Positions 43,708-53,682 are shown, counted from the first letter of the stretch. The stretch: 64,000 nt of DNA from Alphaproteobacteria bacterium 65-37 (GCA_001897995.1 MKRV01000286.1:62001-126000), one strand, 5' to 3'. Notes: generated by a model not told the origin, from the sequence alone. Made by a program: numbers and translations.

Positions 43708-45129
43708 TTATCCCGCATTGTGCCGGCCCGCGCCAGTACGGGCGGCCGCCCAGGGCCGCGCGTCGCGCGAAGCTGCCGTGTTGGTGGCGCGACGGAAGAT
43801 CGCCTCGGCCGTCTGCTCAGCCGACCACAAAGCGGCATGGACGGTGCCGTACTCGACAGGTTCGGTCGCCTCGCCGGCGAAGAACACGCGGTCACCCAGG
43901 GGACGGGCATGGGTCGTGCAATCCTCGGGATCGCTGCCGACGCCGGGATAGGAATAGCCGCCGCGCGACCAGGGATCGCTCAGCCAGCGCGGAAAGACCA
44001 TCGCCTTCGGCGCCGGGATGTCGTCCCCGAACATGGCGCGCAGCGATTTCATCGCCACGGCGGTCACTTCCGCGTCGGAGGCATGACGGTCGAATTGGAT
44101 CGCCGTCTCGCCGTTGGCGAAGCCCAGCAGGATCGGGGCGCCGGTCTCTTCCTCGTGGTTCACCCAGCTGTTGAAGGTGCCACGCCGCTGCGGCGAGTCG
44201 GCCAGCCGGCCGAACCACTTGGGACGCTCCGGCCAGAAACGCCTCGGAAAGCGAAGGTAGATCTTGCCCAGAATGCCGGCGCCGTAGCCCAGACGGCCAA
44301 TGGCGATCCGCTGCAGTTCGGGCGGCGCCGGGTCCAGCGCCGGAAGGCCGGCCCGCAACAGGCCGACGGGAACTGCGACCACGACGCGGTCGGCGTCGAG
44401 CCGCTCGCCGCCCTGAAGATGGACGGCGGCTCCCTGCCCCGTCCAGACGACACGCTCGGCGACCGCGCCATGGCGGATCCGCAGCCCGCGCATCGCATCC
44501 TCGATCAGCGCATGGAAGCCGCCCTTGGGTTGGGCATTGCGATCCAGGCCTTCGGTGGGAAACCATTCCTCCGCCGCGACGGTGTCCCAGGTCGCGCTCT
44601 GCACGCCTTCGCTCATCTCGACGAAACCCGCCACGACCAGGCGGTCGATCTCCGGCAGCCAGGGCGCGGAAAGCAACGGCTCGACCGCCTCGCGCACCGA
44701 GACGGAGCGCGGGCCGCGCACCCGCGCCATCGCCTGACTCTTCCAGGTCGCCCATTCGATCGCAGCCCTGAACGCGAGCCGTCCCTTCACGGCGCGGCGG
44801 CGCTGGCCCTCGCGCGTCGAGGCCGTGGCGCGCTTGTCGATCAGGAGACTGTCGCCATGAGATTCGATCAGCGGGATGCCGAGCTTGTCGCACCACAGCG
44901 CCAGTGGATTACCCTCGATGCCATGCACCCACGAGCCGCCGAGATCGACCGGTGCGCCCAGCCGGTTGTCGGTCCAGACGCGGCCGCCGGTCCGTTCGCG
45001 CGCCTCGAGCACGGTGACATCGAACCCCGAATCGTGAAGCAGGCGCGCGGCGACGAGGCCCGCCATGCCGGCGCCGACCACCACGACCGTTTCCGGCCGG
45101 CCGCCGCCCATCGACCAGGAGCCGGTCAT
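43708..45129 (-). CDS. Flavin-containing amine oxidase family protein
   Basis: The 473-residue FAD enzyme has an N-terminal dinucleotide fold VVVVGAGMAGLVAARLLHDSGFDVTVLEARERTGGRVWT. A substrate domain follows, then a C-terminal FAD contact GDRVFFAGEATEPVEYGTVHAALWSAEQTAEAI typical of monoamine and polyamine oxidases. The start at 45129 overlaps the HAD gene stop (ATGA); 45111 is an alternative. It could oxidise an amine or act as a protoporphyrinogen- or carotenoid-type oxidase. Its neighbours (TauD dioxygenase, Bug receptor) favour catabolism. Confidence 0.85.
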   Translation of the reverse strand: MTGSWSMGGGRPETVVVVGAGMAGLVAARLLHDSGFDVTVLEARERTGGRVWTDNRLGAPVDLGGSWVHGIEGNPLALWCDKLGIPLIESHGDSLLIDKRATASTREGQRRRAVKGRLAFRAAIEWATWKSQAMARVRGPRSVSVREAVEPLLSAPWLPEIDRLVVAGFVEMSEGVQSATWDTVAAEEWFPTEGLDRNAQPKGGFHALIEDAMRGLRIRHGAVAERVVWTGQGAAVHLQGGERLDADRVVVAVPVGLLRAGLPALDPAPPELQRIAIGRLGYGAGILGKIYLRFPRRFWPERPKWFGRLADSPQRRGTFNSWVNHEEETGAPILLGFANGETAIQFDRHASDAEVTAVAMKSLRAMFGDDIPAPKAMVFPRWLSDPWSRGGYSYPGVGSDPEDCTTHARPLGDRVFFAGEATEPVEYGTVHAALWSAEQTAEAIFRRATNTAASRDARPWAAARTGAGRHNAG

Positions 45130-45773
45130 GAACCGACCAGGGCGGGCAGCTTCGCCATCGCGTCGAACGGCCGGCCGCCGGCCGTCATCAACGCCGCGCC
45201 ATCGGTATGGGCAGCGCCGACATAGGCCATGGCCCGCATGCCTGCAGCCCGCGCCGCCTGGATGCCCGGCAGCGAGTCCTCGACGACGGTGCAGTCGACG
45301 GGCTGGCGGTTCATGCGCAGCGCGGCATGCAGGAAGAGATCGGGAAACGGCTTGCCGCGCGACACTTCGGTGGCGCTGAAGATGCGGCCCTCGAAACGGT
45401 CCCACAGCCCGGTGAGACCCAAAGTGACCCGCATCTTGTCGAGGCCGCCCGAGCTTGCCACGCAGGTGGTGGCTCCCGCCGCCTCAATGGCGTCGATTGC
45501 TGCCGCGACGCCCGGCACCGGCTGGAGCGGCGCGTCGCAGAAAATCTGCATGGTATCGGCCTGCAGCTTTTCGACGAAGTCGGCCGGCAGGCTGCGCCCG
45601 AGCTCGCCCTCGACGATCTCCACGCAGGATTTCATCGAGCGGCCCATCAGCCGGCGCATCGTCTCTTCGACGCTCCAGTCGAGGCCCTCGCGCCGAAGCG
45701 CGCGGGCAAAACAGGTGTTGGAGAGCGGCTCGCTGTCGACCAGCACGCCGTCGCAATCGAAGATTACAAGCAC
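45126..45773 (-). CDS. HAD-superfamily phosphatase
   Basis: This 215-residue HAD IA hydrolase has motif I FDCDGVLVDSEP (nucleophile Asp6, acid/base Asp8), motif II VASSGG and motif IV VVEDSLPGIQAARAAGM. The helical cap between motifs I and II suggests small sugar- or glycolate-phosphate-like substrates. The gene overlaps the amine oxidase start and follows the TauD-like gene by 13 bases. Confidence 0.87.
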   Translation of the reverse strand: MLVIFDCDGVLVDSEPLSNTCFARALRREGLDWSVEETMRRLMGRSMKSCVEIVEGELGRSLPADFVEKLQADTMQIFCDAPLQPVPGVAAAIDAIEAAGATTCVASSGGLDKMRVTLGLTGLWDRFEGRIFSATEVSRGKPFPDLFLHAALRMNRQPVDCTVVEDSLPGIQAARAAGMRAMAYVGAAHTDGAALMTAGGRPFDAMAKLPALVGS

Positions 45774-45786
45774 GTCCTACTGAGTA

Positions 45787-46668
45787 TCAGTAAGGCTTGT
45801 CGCCCGCCACCGTGACCCGGTTTCCACTGCGCGTGTGCGGCCAGTAGTCCCACATCGCCCGGTGCTGGACGCAGCGATTGTCCCAGAAGGCGATCGAGTT
45901 GGGCTGCCAGCGGAAGCGGCATTGGAACAGCGGGTTCTCCATGTGCTCGAACAGGTAACGCAGGATGCCGTCGCTCTCGTCGCGCGGCACGCCGGCCAGG
46001 CGCTTGGTGAAGCCGCGATTGACGTAGAGCGACTTGCGGTTGGTCACCGGATGGGTGCGCACCACCGGATGCTCGGCACGCGGATAGACCGGCTTGTCCT
46101 TGACGCCGAGGTTGGCGTAGGTGCCGCGATAGGCGTCCTCGCCGTCGTGGATCGCCGTCAGGCCCTCGAGATAGGCCTTCATGCGGTCCGACAACGCCTC
46201 GTAGGCGGCGTACATGTTGGCGAACAGCGTGTCGCCGCCCTTGGGCGGGCATTGCTTGATGTAGAGGATGCTGCCCATCGGCGGCTCGAGGTCGCAGCTC
46301 ACGTCGCTGTGCCAGCCCTCGCCGTTGGCGCGCGGCGAATCCTTGTCGGCGCGGATGATCATCAGCTCGGGCTTGCCGGGCTCCGCCGGCGCCGCGGGAT
46401 GGATATGCAGGTCGCCGAACAGGCGGCCGAACGCGAGATGCTGGTCCTGGCTGATGTGCTGGTCACGGAAGAAGATCACGCAGTTCTCGGCCAGCGCCCG
46501 ATGCAGCTCGTCGACCTGCCGGTTGCCCAGCGGCTTGGAGAGATCGATGTTGCCCACTTCCGCGCCGATGATCGGCGTGAGCTTGTCGATCGTCAGGGTT
46601 TCGTAGGGCGCCGCCTCGTCGACGACATGGCGATAGCGGGGGCCTTTGTTGCCACGCAGGCTACTCAT
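45787..46668 (-). CDS. TauD/TfdA-family Fe(II)/2-oxoglutarate dioxygenase
   Basis: The 293-residue enzyme has the iron-binding HxD in GEGWHSDVSC, the distal His in CVQHRAMWDYWPHTRSGNRVTV and the following Arg for 2-oxoglutarate. VIFFRDQHISQDQHLAFGRLFGD and HPVVRTHPVTNRKSLYVN are family blocks. Relatives release sulphite from taurine or cleave aryloxyalkanoate ethers; which applies is open. AAGGAG precedes ATG 46668. It lies 11 bases downstream of a Bug receptor gene, so the transported compound is probably its substrate. Confidence 0.92.
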   Translation of the reverse strand: MSSLRGNKGPRYRHVVDEAAPYETLTIDKLTPIIGAEVGNIDLSKPLGNRQVDELHRALAENCVIFFRDQHISQDQHLAFGRLFGDLHIHPAAPAEPGKPELMIIRADKDSPRANGEGWHSDVSCDLEPPMGSILYIKQCPPKGGDTLFANMYAAYEALSDRMKAYLEGLTAIHDGEDAYRGTYANLGVKDKPVYPRAEHPVVRTHPVTNRKSLYVNRGFTKRLAGVPRDESDGILRYLFEHMENPLFQCRFRWQPNSIAFWDNRCVQHRAMWDYWPHTRSGNRVTVAGDKPY

Positions 46669-46679
46669 GAGACGTCTCC

Positions 46680-47663
46680 TTATTCGACCTTGATGTTGGC
46701 ACGGCGGATGATGTCGCCCCAGCGCTGCTTCTCGGTGCGGCCGAAGGCGGCGAACTCGTCCGGACTCATCAGCCGCGGCACCACGCCCATCGCTTCGAGC
46801 TTGGCGAGGGTTTCCGGCATGGCGGCGACGGTACGGATGTCGGCGTTTATCTTGTCCACGATCTCACGCGGCGTGCCCTTGGGCACATAGTAGCCCGTCC
46901 ACGTCGTGAGCAGCAGGTCGGGCAGGCCCGCCTCGGCCGCCGTCGGCACGTCGCCGAGCGGCGCGTAGCGTTCCGTGTCGGTCAGCAGCAGGCCCTTCAA
47001 CGCGCCGCGATCGATGGCGATCTTGGCGTTGGTCGTGTCGATCATCATGAAAGTGAGAAGCCCGCTCTGCACGTCGGGAATGGCCTGCGGGTTGCTCTTG
47101 TAGCCGACATAGACCGCCTCGACGCCGGCCGACATCTTGTAGAGTTCCGACGCCACGCGCGCGGGCAACGCGCCGGCGCCGAAATTGTACTTGCCCGGTT
47201 CGGCTTTGAGCTTGGCGGTCAACTCCGCCGCGCTGTTGATCGGGCTGTTCTTGTCGACCAGCAGCACGAAGGGCGACATGCCCATGCGCGTGACCGGCTC
47301 GAAGCTCTCGATCGGATCGTAAGGCAGCTTGTCGTAGATCGCGGGATTGACCGCCTGGGTCATCGCCGAGGTCGCGAAGATCGTGAGCCCGTCCGGCTTG
47401 GCGCGGGCCACCGACTCGGCCGCGGGAATGCCGTTGCCGCCGCCCTTGTTGTCGACGACGACGGGCTGTCCCCACAGAACCGACAGACGCTCCGAGTAGA
47501 CTCGCGCCCCGAGATCGGTCGCCGCCCCGGCCGGGAACGGTACGACCATGGTCACCCGCCCGGCAGGAAACTTCTGCGCCCGCGCGATGGCGGGCGCACC
47601 AAGCGTCGGCGCGCCGAGCGATAGAGCGGCGCCTGTCAGGACAAGGCGTCGTCGATTGAGCAT
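46680..47663 (-). CDS. Bug-family (TctC-like) periplasmic solute-binding protein
   Basis: The 327-residue receptor has an Arg-rich leader (MLNRRRLVLTGAALSLG, cleavage near ARAQ) followed by VTMVVPFPAGAATDLGAR, VVVDNKGGGNGIPAAES and a typical C-terminus. The usual HVPYKG block is changed to AVYVGYKSNPQAIPDV, hinting at a different ligand. GAGAGGAAAC precedes ATG 47663; an upstream ATG at 47708 has no support. It heads the TauD/HAD/amine oxidase operon and diverges from the IclR regulator. Confidence 0.88.
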   Translation of the reverse strand: MLNRRRLVLTGAALSLGAPTLGAPAIARAQKFPAGRVTMVVPFPAGAATDLGARVYSERLSVLWGQPVVVDNKGGGNGIPAAESVARAKPDGLTIFATSAMTQAVNPAIYDKLPYDPIESFEPVTRMGMSPFVLLVDKNSPINSAAELTAKLKAEPGKYNFGAGALPARVASELYKMSAGVEAVYVGYKSNPQAIPDVQSGLLTFMMIDTTNAKIAIDRGALKGLLLTDTERYAPLGDVPTAAEAGLPDLLLTTWTGYYVPKGTPREIVDKINADIRTVAAMPETLAKLEAMGVVPRLMSPDEFAAFGRTEKQRWGDIIRRANIKVE

Positions 47664-47734
47664 GTTTCCTCTCGTCTTGCTTGCCTGAAGGTTAGCGCAG
47701 CCGGCCAAGGGTTTCTCCGGCCGCGTCGACAGAG

Positions 47735-47747
47735 TCCGTAATACGGA
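47735..47747. promoter_or_regulatory. Probable IclR operator
   Basis: TCCGTA-A-TACGGA is a perfect 13-bp palindrome 14 bases before the IclR start codon, in the 98-base divergent gap with the Bug/TauD operon. TCCG...CGGA half-sites are common for IclR-family proteins, so auto-control and control of the divergent operon are likely. Confidence 0.65.
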
Positions 47748-47761
47748 ATAGGCTCGGCCGC

Positions 47762-48496
47762 ATGATCGAGCCGGTCCGCCGCAGCTTTGCCGTTCTCGAG
47801 GCGCTGAGCCGCCGCCCGCACGGCACCATCGCCCTGCTGGCCGAGGAGACCGGCCTGCCGCGCCCCACGGTCGTGCGGCTGCTCCAGACCCTGGTCGAGC
47901 TGGGCTACGCGACCCAGGTTTCGCGTCACATCGGCTATCGCCTGACCGACCGCGTGCTTGGCCTCGCCCAGGGAATTCGTTTCGTCGATCATTTCGTCGA
48001 CGTTGCCGCGCCGCACATGCGCCGCTTCACGCAGGAGCACGGCTGGCCGCTTTATCTCGGCACGATCAGCCATCGCGCCATCACCATCCGCCATTCGACG
48101 GCACCGGAGAGCCCGATGTCGTTCGAGCGATCGGCCTTGCAGCGCCGCAGCCCGATCCTCGCCGGCGCGCTCGGCCGCGCCTGGCTCGCCTTCTGTCCGG
48201 ACGAGGAGCGTCGCACCGTGCTGCGCGAACTGGGCGTCCGGCGTGACGCAAGTCTCGTAGCCGCCTTGGCCCGCATCCGGCGCGACGGCCATGCCTTCTC
48301 GACCATGCCTGGCCGCCTGCAGGGCATTGCGGTGCCGATCCGCACCGGCCCGCGCGTGCTCGGCTGCATCTCGATGCGCTTCACGCGCTCGTCGATGACG
48401 GATACGGCGGCGGGCGAGCGCTACGGCGGTCCGCTCACTGCCCTCGCCCAAGCGATCGCCGGCGACCTCTCCGACAAGGAGCGGTCGCCGGGCTGA
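47762..48496 (+). CDS. IclR-family transcriptional regulator
   Basis: The 244-residue protein has an N-terminal winged HTH (VRRSFAVLEALSRRPHGTIALLAEETGLPRPTVVRLLQTLVELGYATQ) and a C-terminal GAF-like effector domain of the IclR type, with GRAWLAF and GIAVPIRTGPRVLGCISMRF. It is transcribed away from the Bug/TauD operon, which it probably controls through the palindrome at 47735. Confidence 0.92.
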   Translation: MIEPVRRSFAVLEALSRRPHGTIALLAEETGLPRPTVVRLLQTLVELGYATQVSRHIGYRLTDRVLGLAQGIRFVDHFVDVAAPHMRRFTQEHGWPLYLGTISHRAITIRHSTAPESPMSFERSALQRRSPILAGALGRAWLAFCPDEERRTVLRELGVRRDASLVAALARIRRDGHAFSTMPGRLQGIAVPIRTGPRVLGCISMRFTRSSMTDTAAGERYGGPLTALAQAIAGDLSDKERSPG

Positions 48497-48500
48497 AAGC

Positions 48501-48950
48501 TCAGATGTTCGCCGCGTCGATGATCTTGCACATGTTGCGCCGGACCAAGGCCGAGTCGGTCGTCTGGCCCGGCAGGATCATGAAGATGGCATCGACACGC
48601 GTGCCGTTACCGATGCGCCGCGCCGTGACGCGGAGCGTTGGCGCCCGGCTGGGGATCGAATGGACTTGAACGGCAGTGAGTGCGCCGGCGGCGGCATCGA
48701 CGCCGATGTTGCTGAAGCCCTCCGCCATCATCGCGGCGCGGAGATTGTTGAGTGCGCGCTGCTGGTCGACGAGACCGGGGAAATCACGCCAGCTCCGGTA
48801 ATTGGCGTTCGTGACGGTCGGCGTGCCTTCGACGGTATAGTTCTGGTAGCACGCGCTTTGCGCTTCGGCGGCCGTCGGCGGCGGTGCCGACGCATCAGCG
48901 CAGGCGGCCAGCGTGGACAGGGCGGCGACAGCGACAACAATCCGCTTCAT
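48501..48950 (-). CDS. Small lipoprotein of unknown function
   Basis: The 149-residue product has a lipoprotein signal with lipobox LAAC (Cys17) after MKRIVVAVAALSTLAAC. The mature part has three further Cys-free strands and a C-terminal MCKIIDA. A YRSWRDFPGLVDQQRALNNLRAAM segment suggests a small alpha/beta domain. I do not recognise a family. It is convergent with iclR, 4 bases apart. Confidence 0.65.
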   Translation of the reverse strand: MKRIVVAVAALSTLAACADASAPPPTAAEAQSACYQNYTVEGTPTVTNANYRSWRDFPGLVDQQRALNNLRAAMMAEGFSNIGVDAAAGALTAVQVHSIPSRAPTLRVTARRIGNGTRVDAIFMILPGQTTDSALVRRNMCKIIDAANI

Positions 48951-50025
<1,075 letters not shown>

Positions 50026-50046
50026 CGGCGAGGCCTTCGGGCCGCG

Positions 50047-50436
50047 TCAGATCTCGGCGTAGATCTCGAGCACGTTGCCGTCGGGGTCGCGAAAGAAGAT
50101 CGTGCGATGGCCGAACGAATGGTCCGTCAGCGGCGTGACGAGCTCGACGCCCTTGGCTTGGAGCGCCGCCGCACAGGCGGCCACGGCCGGCGGCGATACG
50201 CGGAACGCCAGTTGCAGGGAAGCGGCCCCCTGTGGCGGGGGCGGATCGCCGAAACGGCCGCCGCCTGGCGTCAGCGCCAAGGTCAGGGAGCCGACGCGGT
50301 ACTCGACCCAGCGTTCGCTGAGCACGCGCTGCAGCGGAAACTCCATGACGGTCTCATAGAAGTGCCGCATCGCCGGCATATCGCGGGCGTAGATGACCGT
50401 GTAGTCGATCTGCCGGATTTCACCGAGCGCTGTCAT
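50047..50436 (-). CDS. VOC-superfamily (glyoxalase-like) protein
   Basis: This is a single-module 129-residue VOC protein: IDYTVIYARDMPAMRHFYETVMEFPLQRVL at the N-terminus and FGHRTIFFRDPDGNVLEIYAEI at the C-terminus, the latter with a candidate metal-binding Glu. Proteins of this kind include glyoxalases, resistance proteins and isomerases. The substrate is unknown. It lies 40 bases downstream of mcd on the same strand. Confidence 0.82.
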   Translation of the reverse strand: MTALGEIRQIDYTVIYARDMPAMRHFYETVMEFPLQRVLSERWVEYRVGSLTLALTPGGGRFGDPPPPQGAASLQLAFRVSPPAVAACAAALQAKGVELVTPLTDHSFGHRTIFFRDPDGNVLEIYAEI

Positions 50437-50476
50437 GGCGACTCCTGAGCTTCTAGGCGCCGCCGTCCCGAGCCGC

Positions 50477-52117
50477 CTAGTTGCGGCCCTCGATCAGGCC
50501 ACGACAGACGACCTGAGCCTGAATCTCGGCAGCGCCCTCGAAGATGTTGAGGATGCGAGCATCGCATAGCACGCGGCTCACCGGATACTCCATGGCGTAG
50601 CCGTTGCCGCCATGGATCTGCAAGGCGTTGTCGGCATTGCTCCAGGCCACGCGCGCGGCCAGCAGCTTGGCCATGCCGGCCTCGATATCGCAGCGCCGGT
50701 CGGAGTCCTTCTCACGGGCAGCAAAGTAGGTGAGCTGGCGCGCGATCATGGTTTCGACCGCCATCCAGGCGACCTTGCCGGCAACGCGGGGGAAAGCATA
50801 GAGCGGCTTGGCGAACTGGATGCGCTCCTTGGCGTAGCGCAGGCCGAGCTCCAGCGCGTTCTGCGCCACGCCGACGGCGCGCGCCGCGGTCTGGATGCGC
50901 GCGCTCTCGAAGGTCGCCATCAGCTGCTTGAAGCCCTGGCCCTCCTTCTCGCCCAGCAGGTTGGCCGCCGGCACCTCGAAACCGTCGAAGCCGATCTCGT
51001 ATTCCTTCATGCCGCGATAGCCCAGCACGCGGATCTCGCCGCCCGACATGCCCTTGGCCGGGAACGGCTCGGCATCGCTGCCCCTGGGCTTTTCGGCGAG
51101 GAACATCGAAAGGCCCTGATAGCCGGGCTTCGAGGCATCGCTGCGCGCCAGCAGGGTCATGATGTCGGCGCGGGCGGCGTGGGTGATCCAGGTCTTGTTA
51201 CCGTTGATCTTGTAGGTATCACCCTCGCGCACGGCGCGCGTGCGCAGGCTGGCGAGATCCGAGCCGGTGTTGGGCTCGGTGAAGACCGCGGTCGGCAGCA
51301 GCTCGCCGGAGGCGATGCGCGACAGGTACTTCTTCTTCTGCGCCTCGGTGCCGCCCGACCGGATCAGCTCGGCGGCGATCTCGGACCGGGTGCCGAGCGA
51401 GCCGACACCGATATAGCCGCGCGACAGCTCTTCGGTGACGACGCACATGGCGAGCTTGCCCATGCCGAGGCCGCCCCATTCCTCGGGGACGGTGAGGCCG
51501 AACACGCCGAGCTCGGCCATCTTCTCGACCACCGGCAGCGGGATCAGTTCGTCGCGCAGGTGCCAGCCATGGGCGTGCGGCCCGACCTCGGAGTCCACGA
51601 AGCGACGGAACTGGCGGCGCACCTCTTCCAGTGCCTCGTCGTCGAGGCCGAGCGCACCGAAGCCGCCGGTCTCCAACCCGTCGGCGATCAGCTCGGCGAT
51701 ACGGCCGCGCACCGCCGAGGTGTTGGCCGCGATCAGCCTGGCGACGGCCGGCGTCTCGAGCAGTGTGTCGTCGACGCCGAGATCGCCCGGTCGCACGATC
51801 TCGACCTGGCTGATGGCGATGCCACCCTTCAGCTGGGCGAGATATTCGCCGAAAGCCGACTGCAGGATCAGCTTCTCGAGTTCGCCGTCGTGCCCGGCCT
51901 CGGCCCAGCGCCGCATCTGGCGCAGCGCCGCGACATAGGTCGCGATCCAGGCAAAGCCGTGGGCCGCGAACTGCTCGCGCTCCAGCAGAGCCGGATCGAC
52001 CTTGCCCTTGGGCGCCACCAGCTTGCGCACCGCTTCGCGGGACGCGGTCTCGTAACGGTCGGCGGCGCTTTCAGCCTCGGCGCAGAGGGCGAGGAGGTCG
52101 TTCAGGATCAGAGACAT
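50477..52117 (-). CDS. mcd: Methylsuccinyl-CoA dehydrogenase
   Basis: This 546-residue flavoprotein is about 150 residues longer than ordinary acyl-CoA dehydrogenases. The extra N-terminal helical region (residues 1-150) is characteristic of Mcd, which oxidises (2S)-methylsuccinyl-CoA to mesaconyl-C1-CoA. The core has FGLTVPEEWGGLGMGKLAMCVVTEELSRGYIGVGSLGTRSEIA, VFTEPNTGSDLASLRTRAV and IHGGNGYAMEYPVSRVLCDARILNIFEGAAEIQ. The position 113 bases downstream of ccr supports the ethylmalonyl-CoA assignment. Electrons leave via EtfAB. Confidence 0.85.
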   Translation of the reverse strand: MSLILNDLLALCAEAESAADRYETASREAVRKLVAPKGKVDPALLEREQFAAHGFAWIATYVAALRQMRRWAEAGHDGELEKLILQSAFGEYLAQLKGGIAISQVEIVRPGDLGVDDTLLETPAVARLIAANTSAVRGRIAELIADGLETGGFGALGLDDEALEEVRRQFRRFVDSEVGPHAHGWHLRDELIPLPVVEKMAELGVFGLTVPEEWGGLGMGKLAMCVVTEELSRGYIGVGSLGTRSEIAAELIRSGGTEAQKKKYLSRIASGELLPTAVFTEPNTGSDLASLRTRAVREGDTYKINGNKTWITHAARADIMTLLARSDASKPGYQGLSMFLAEKPRGSDAEPFPAKGMSGGEIRVLGYRGMKEYEIGFDGFEVPAANLLGEKEGQGFKQLMATFESARIQTAARAVGVAQNALELGLRYAKERIQFAKPLYAFPRVAGKVAWMAVETMIARQLTYFAAREKDSDRRCDIEAGMAKLLAARVAWSNADNALQIHGGNGYAMEYPVSRVLCDARILNIFEGAAEIQAQVVCRGLIEGRN

Positions 52118-52150
52118 ATGTCGGAACTCGGATAGGCGGTTTTTGAGACG

Positions 52151-52199
52151 AGCGCCCCCTCACCCGGCCTCTCCCTGAGGAGGGAGAGGGGGTTGGGGC
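52151..52199. repeat. GC-rich hairpin repeat (CTCTCCC type) between ccr and mcd
   Basis: CCTCTCCCT (52168-52176) and AGGGAGAGG (52181-52189) form a perfect 9-bp stem, flanked by C-runs on the left and G-runs on the right. This resembles the abundant CCCTCACCC...CTCTCCC...GGGAGAGGG intergenic repeats known from many alphaproteobacteria. It may act as a partial terminator or mRNA stabiliser between the two genes. Confidence 0.6.
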
Positions 52200-52230
52200 A
52201 GATGAAGGCGATGTCGCTTGCGCGACGCGC

Positions 52231-53520
52231 CTAGTCGTCGATTGCGTCTTCGAGGGTGCGCAGCCCCGGGCGCTTGGCCGAGACCAGCACTGCCATGTTT
52301 CCGGGCTTGTGCTGGTTCTTCCACATCTTGGTGTGGGCCTTGGGGATGTCGGACCAGTCGAACACTTCGCTCATGCAGGGATCGATGCGACGCTCGATCA
52401 CCAGCTGGTTGGCCTGGCTCGCCTGCAGCAGGTTGGCGAAGTGGCTGCCCTGGATGCGCTTCTGGCGCATCCACACGAAGCGGGCGTCCATGGTCAGGTT
52501 GTAGCCGGTGGTGCCGGCGCAGAAGACCACCATGCCGCCGCGCTTCACGATGAAGCAGGAGACCGGGAAGGTCTGCTCGCCGGGATGCTCAAACACGAAG
52601 TCGACGTCGTTGCCCTTGCCGGTGTGTTCCCAGATCGCCGCGCCGAACTTGCGGCACTTCTTCATGTACTCGGCATAGCCTGCCTGGTCGTCGACGTCGG
52701 GGAGCTGGCCCCAGCAGTCGAAGTCGTTGCGGTTGATGACGCCGCGCGCACCGAGCGACATCACGAAGTCCTTCTTCGACGGATCGGAGATCACGCCGAT
52801 AGCGTTGGCGCCGGCGGTGGCGATGAGCTGCACCGCCATCGAGCCGATGCCGCCGGCCGCGCCCCACACCAGCACGTTGTGGCCCGGCCGCAGGATGTGC
52901 GGGCGATGGCCGAACAGCATGCGATAGGCCGTGGCGAGCGTGAGCGTGTAGCAGGCGCTCTCTTCCCAGGTGAGATGCTGGGCGCGCTTCATGAGCTGGC
53001 GTGCCTGCACCTTGCAGAACTGGGCGAACGATCCGTCGGGTGTCTCGTAACCCCAGATGCGCTGGCTGGTGGAGAACATCGGATCGCCGCCGTTGCACTC
53101 CTCGTCGTCGCCGTCGTCCTGGTTACAATGGATGACGACTTCGTCACCGACCTTCCAGCGCTTCACCTTGGCGCCGACGGCCCAGACGATGCCCGAGGCA
53201 TCGGAGCCCGCGATGTGGAACGGCTGCTTGTGTACGTCGAACGGCGAGATCGGCAGGCCGAGCCCGGCCCACACGCCGTTGTAATTGACACCGGCGGCCA
53301 TCACGAGCACCAGCACTTCGTCTTCGCCGATCGTATGCGTCGGCACGACTTCGAGCTGCATGGACTGCTCGGGCGGACCATGGCGGTCGCGCCGGATCAC
53401 CCAGGCGTACATGTTCTTCGGCACGTGTCCCAGCGGCGGGATTTCCCCGATCTCGTAGAGATCCTTCTTCGGCTGGTTGGCCGTGGGATGCTGGCGAGCC
53501 GCAAAAGCGACAACGGTCAT
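52231..53520 (-). CDS. ccr: Crotonyl-CoA carboxylase/reductase
   Basis: This enzyme reductively carboxylates crotonyl-CoA to (2S)-ethylmalonyl-CoA with NADPH and CO2, the key step of the ethylmalonyl-CoA pathway. The 429-residue medium-chain dehydrogenase/reductase has AGVNYNGVWAGLGLPISPFD, HIAGSDASGIVWAVG, NVLVWGAAGGIGSMAVQLIATAGANAIGVISD and VDFVFEHPGEQTFPVSCFIVKRGGMVVFCAGTTG, closely matching Ccr of other alphaproteobacteria. Upstream, 53521-53728 is a 208-base divergent regulatory region. Confidence 0.95.
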   Translation of the reverse strand: MTVVAFAARQHPTANQPKKDLYEIGEIPPLGHVPKNMYAWVIRRDRHGPPEQSMQLEVVPTHTIGEDEVLVLVMAAGVNYNGVWAGLGLPISPFDVHKQPFHIAGSDASGIVWAVGAKVKRWKVGDEVVIHCNQDDGDDEECNGGDPMFSTSQRIWGYETPDGSFAQFCKVQARQLMKRAQHLTWEESACYTLTLATAYRMLFGHRPHILRPGHNVLVWGAAGGIGSMAVQLIATAGANAIGVISDPSKKDFVMSLGARGVINRNDFDCWGQLPDVDDQAGYAEYMKKCRKFGAAIWEHTGKGNDVDFVFEHPGEQTFPVSCFIVKRGGMVVFCAGTTGYNLTMDARFVWMRQKRIQGSHFANLLQASQANQLVIERRIDPCMSEVFDWSDIPKAHTKMWKNQHKPGNMAVLVSAKRPGLRTLEDAIDD

Positions 53521-53552
53521 GGCTAAGCCTCCTGCGATGCAGCAAAGCTATT

Positions 53553-53574
53553 GTTGCGAATGCGAGAACGCAAC
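53553..53574. promoter_or_regulatory. Inverted repeat upstream of ccr
   Basis: GTTGCG and CGCAAC flank a 10-base spacer, 33 bases upstream of the ccr start. TTGCG/CGCAA-like half-sites recall sites of short-chain acyl-CoA regulators (PccR/RamB type) in alphaproteobacteria. A second small repeat, ATTCG-GAA-CGAAT, lies at 53587-53599. Confidence 0.4.
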
Positions 53575-53682
53575 GCACAAAATTCGATTCGGAACGAATG
53601 TCACAGGGGAAAAACAATAAAATTACCAGCGCTCTGCGGAAATCCCACATTGCACGCGGATTCCTCGCGGGTCAGGCTCGGA

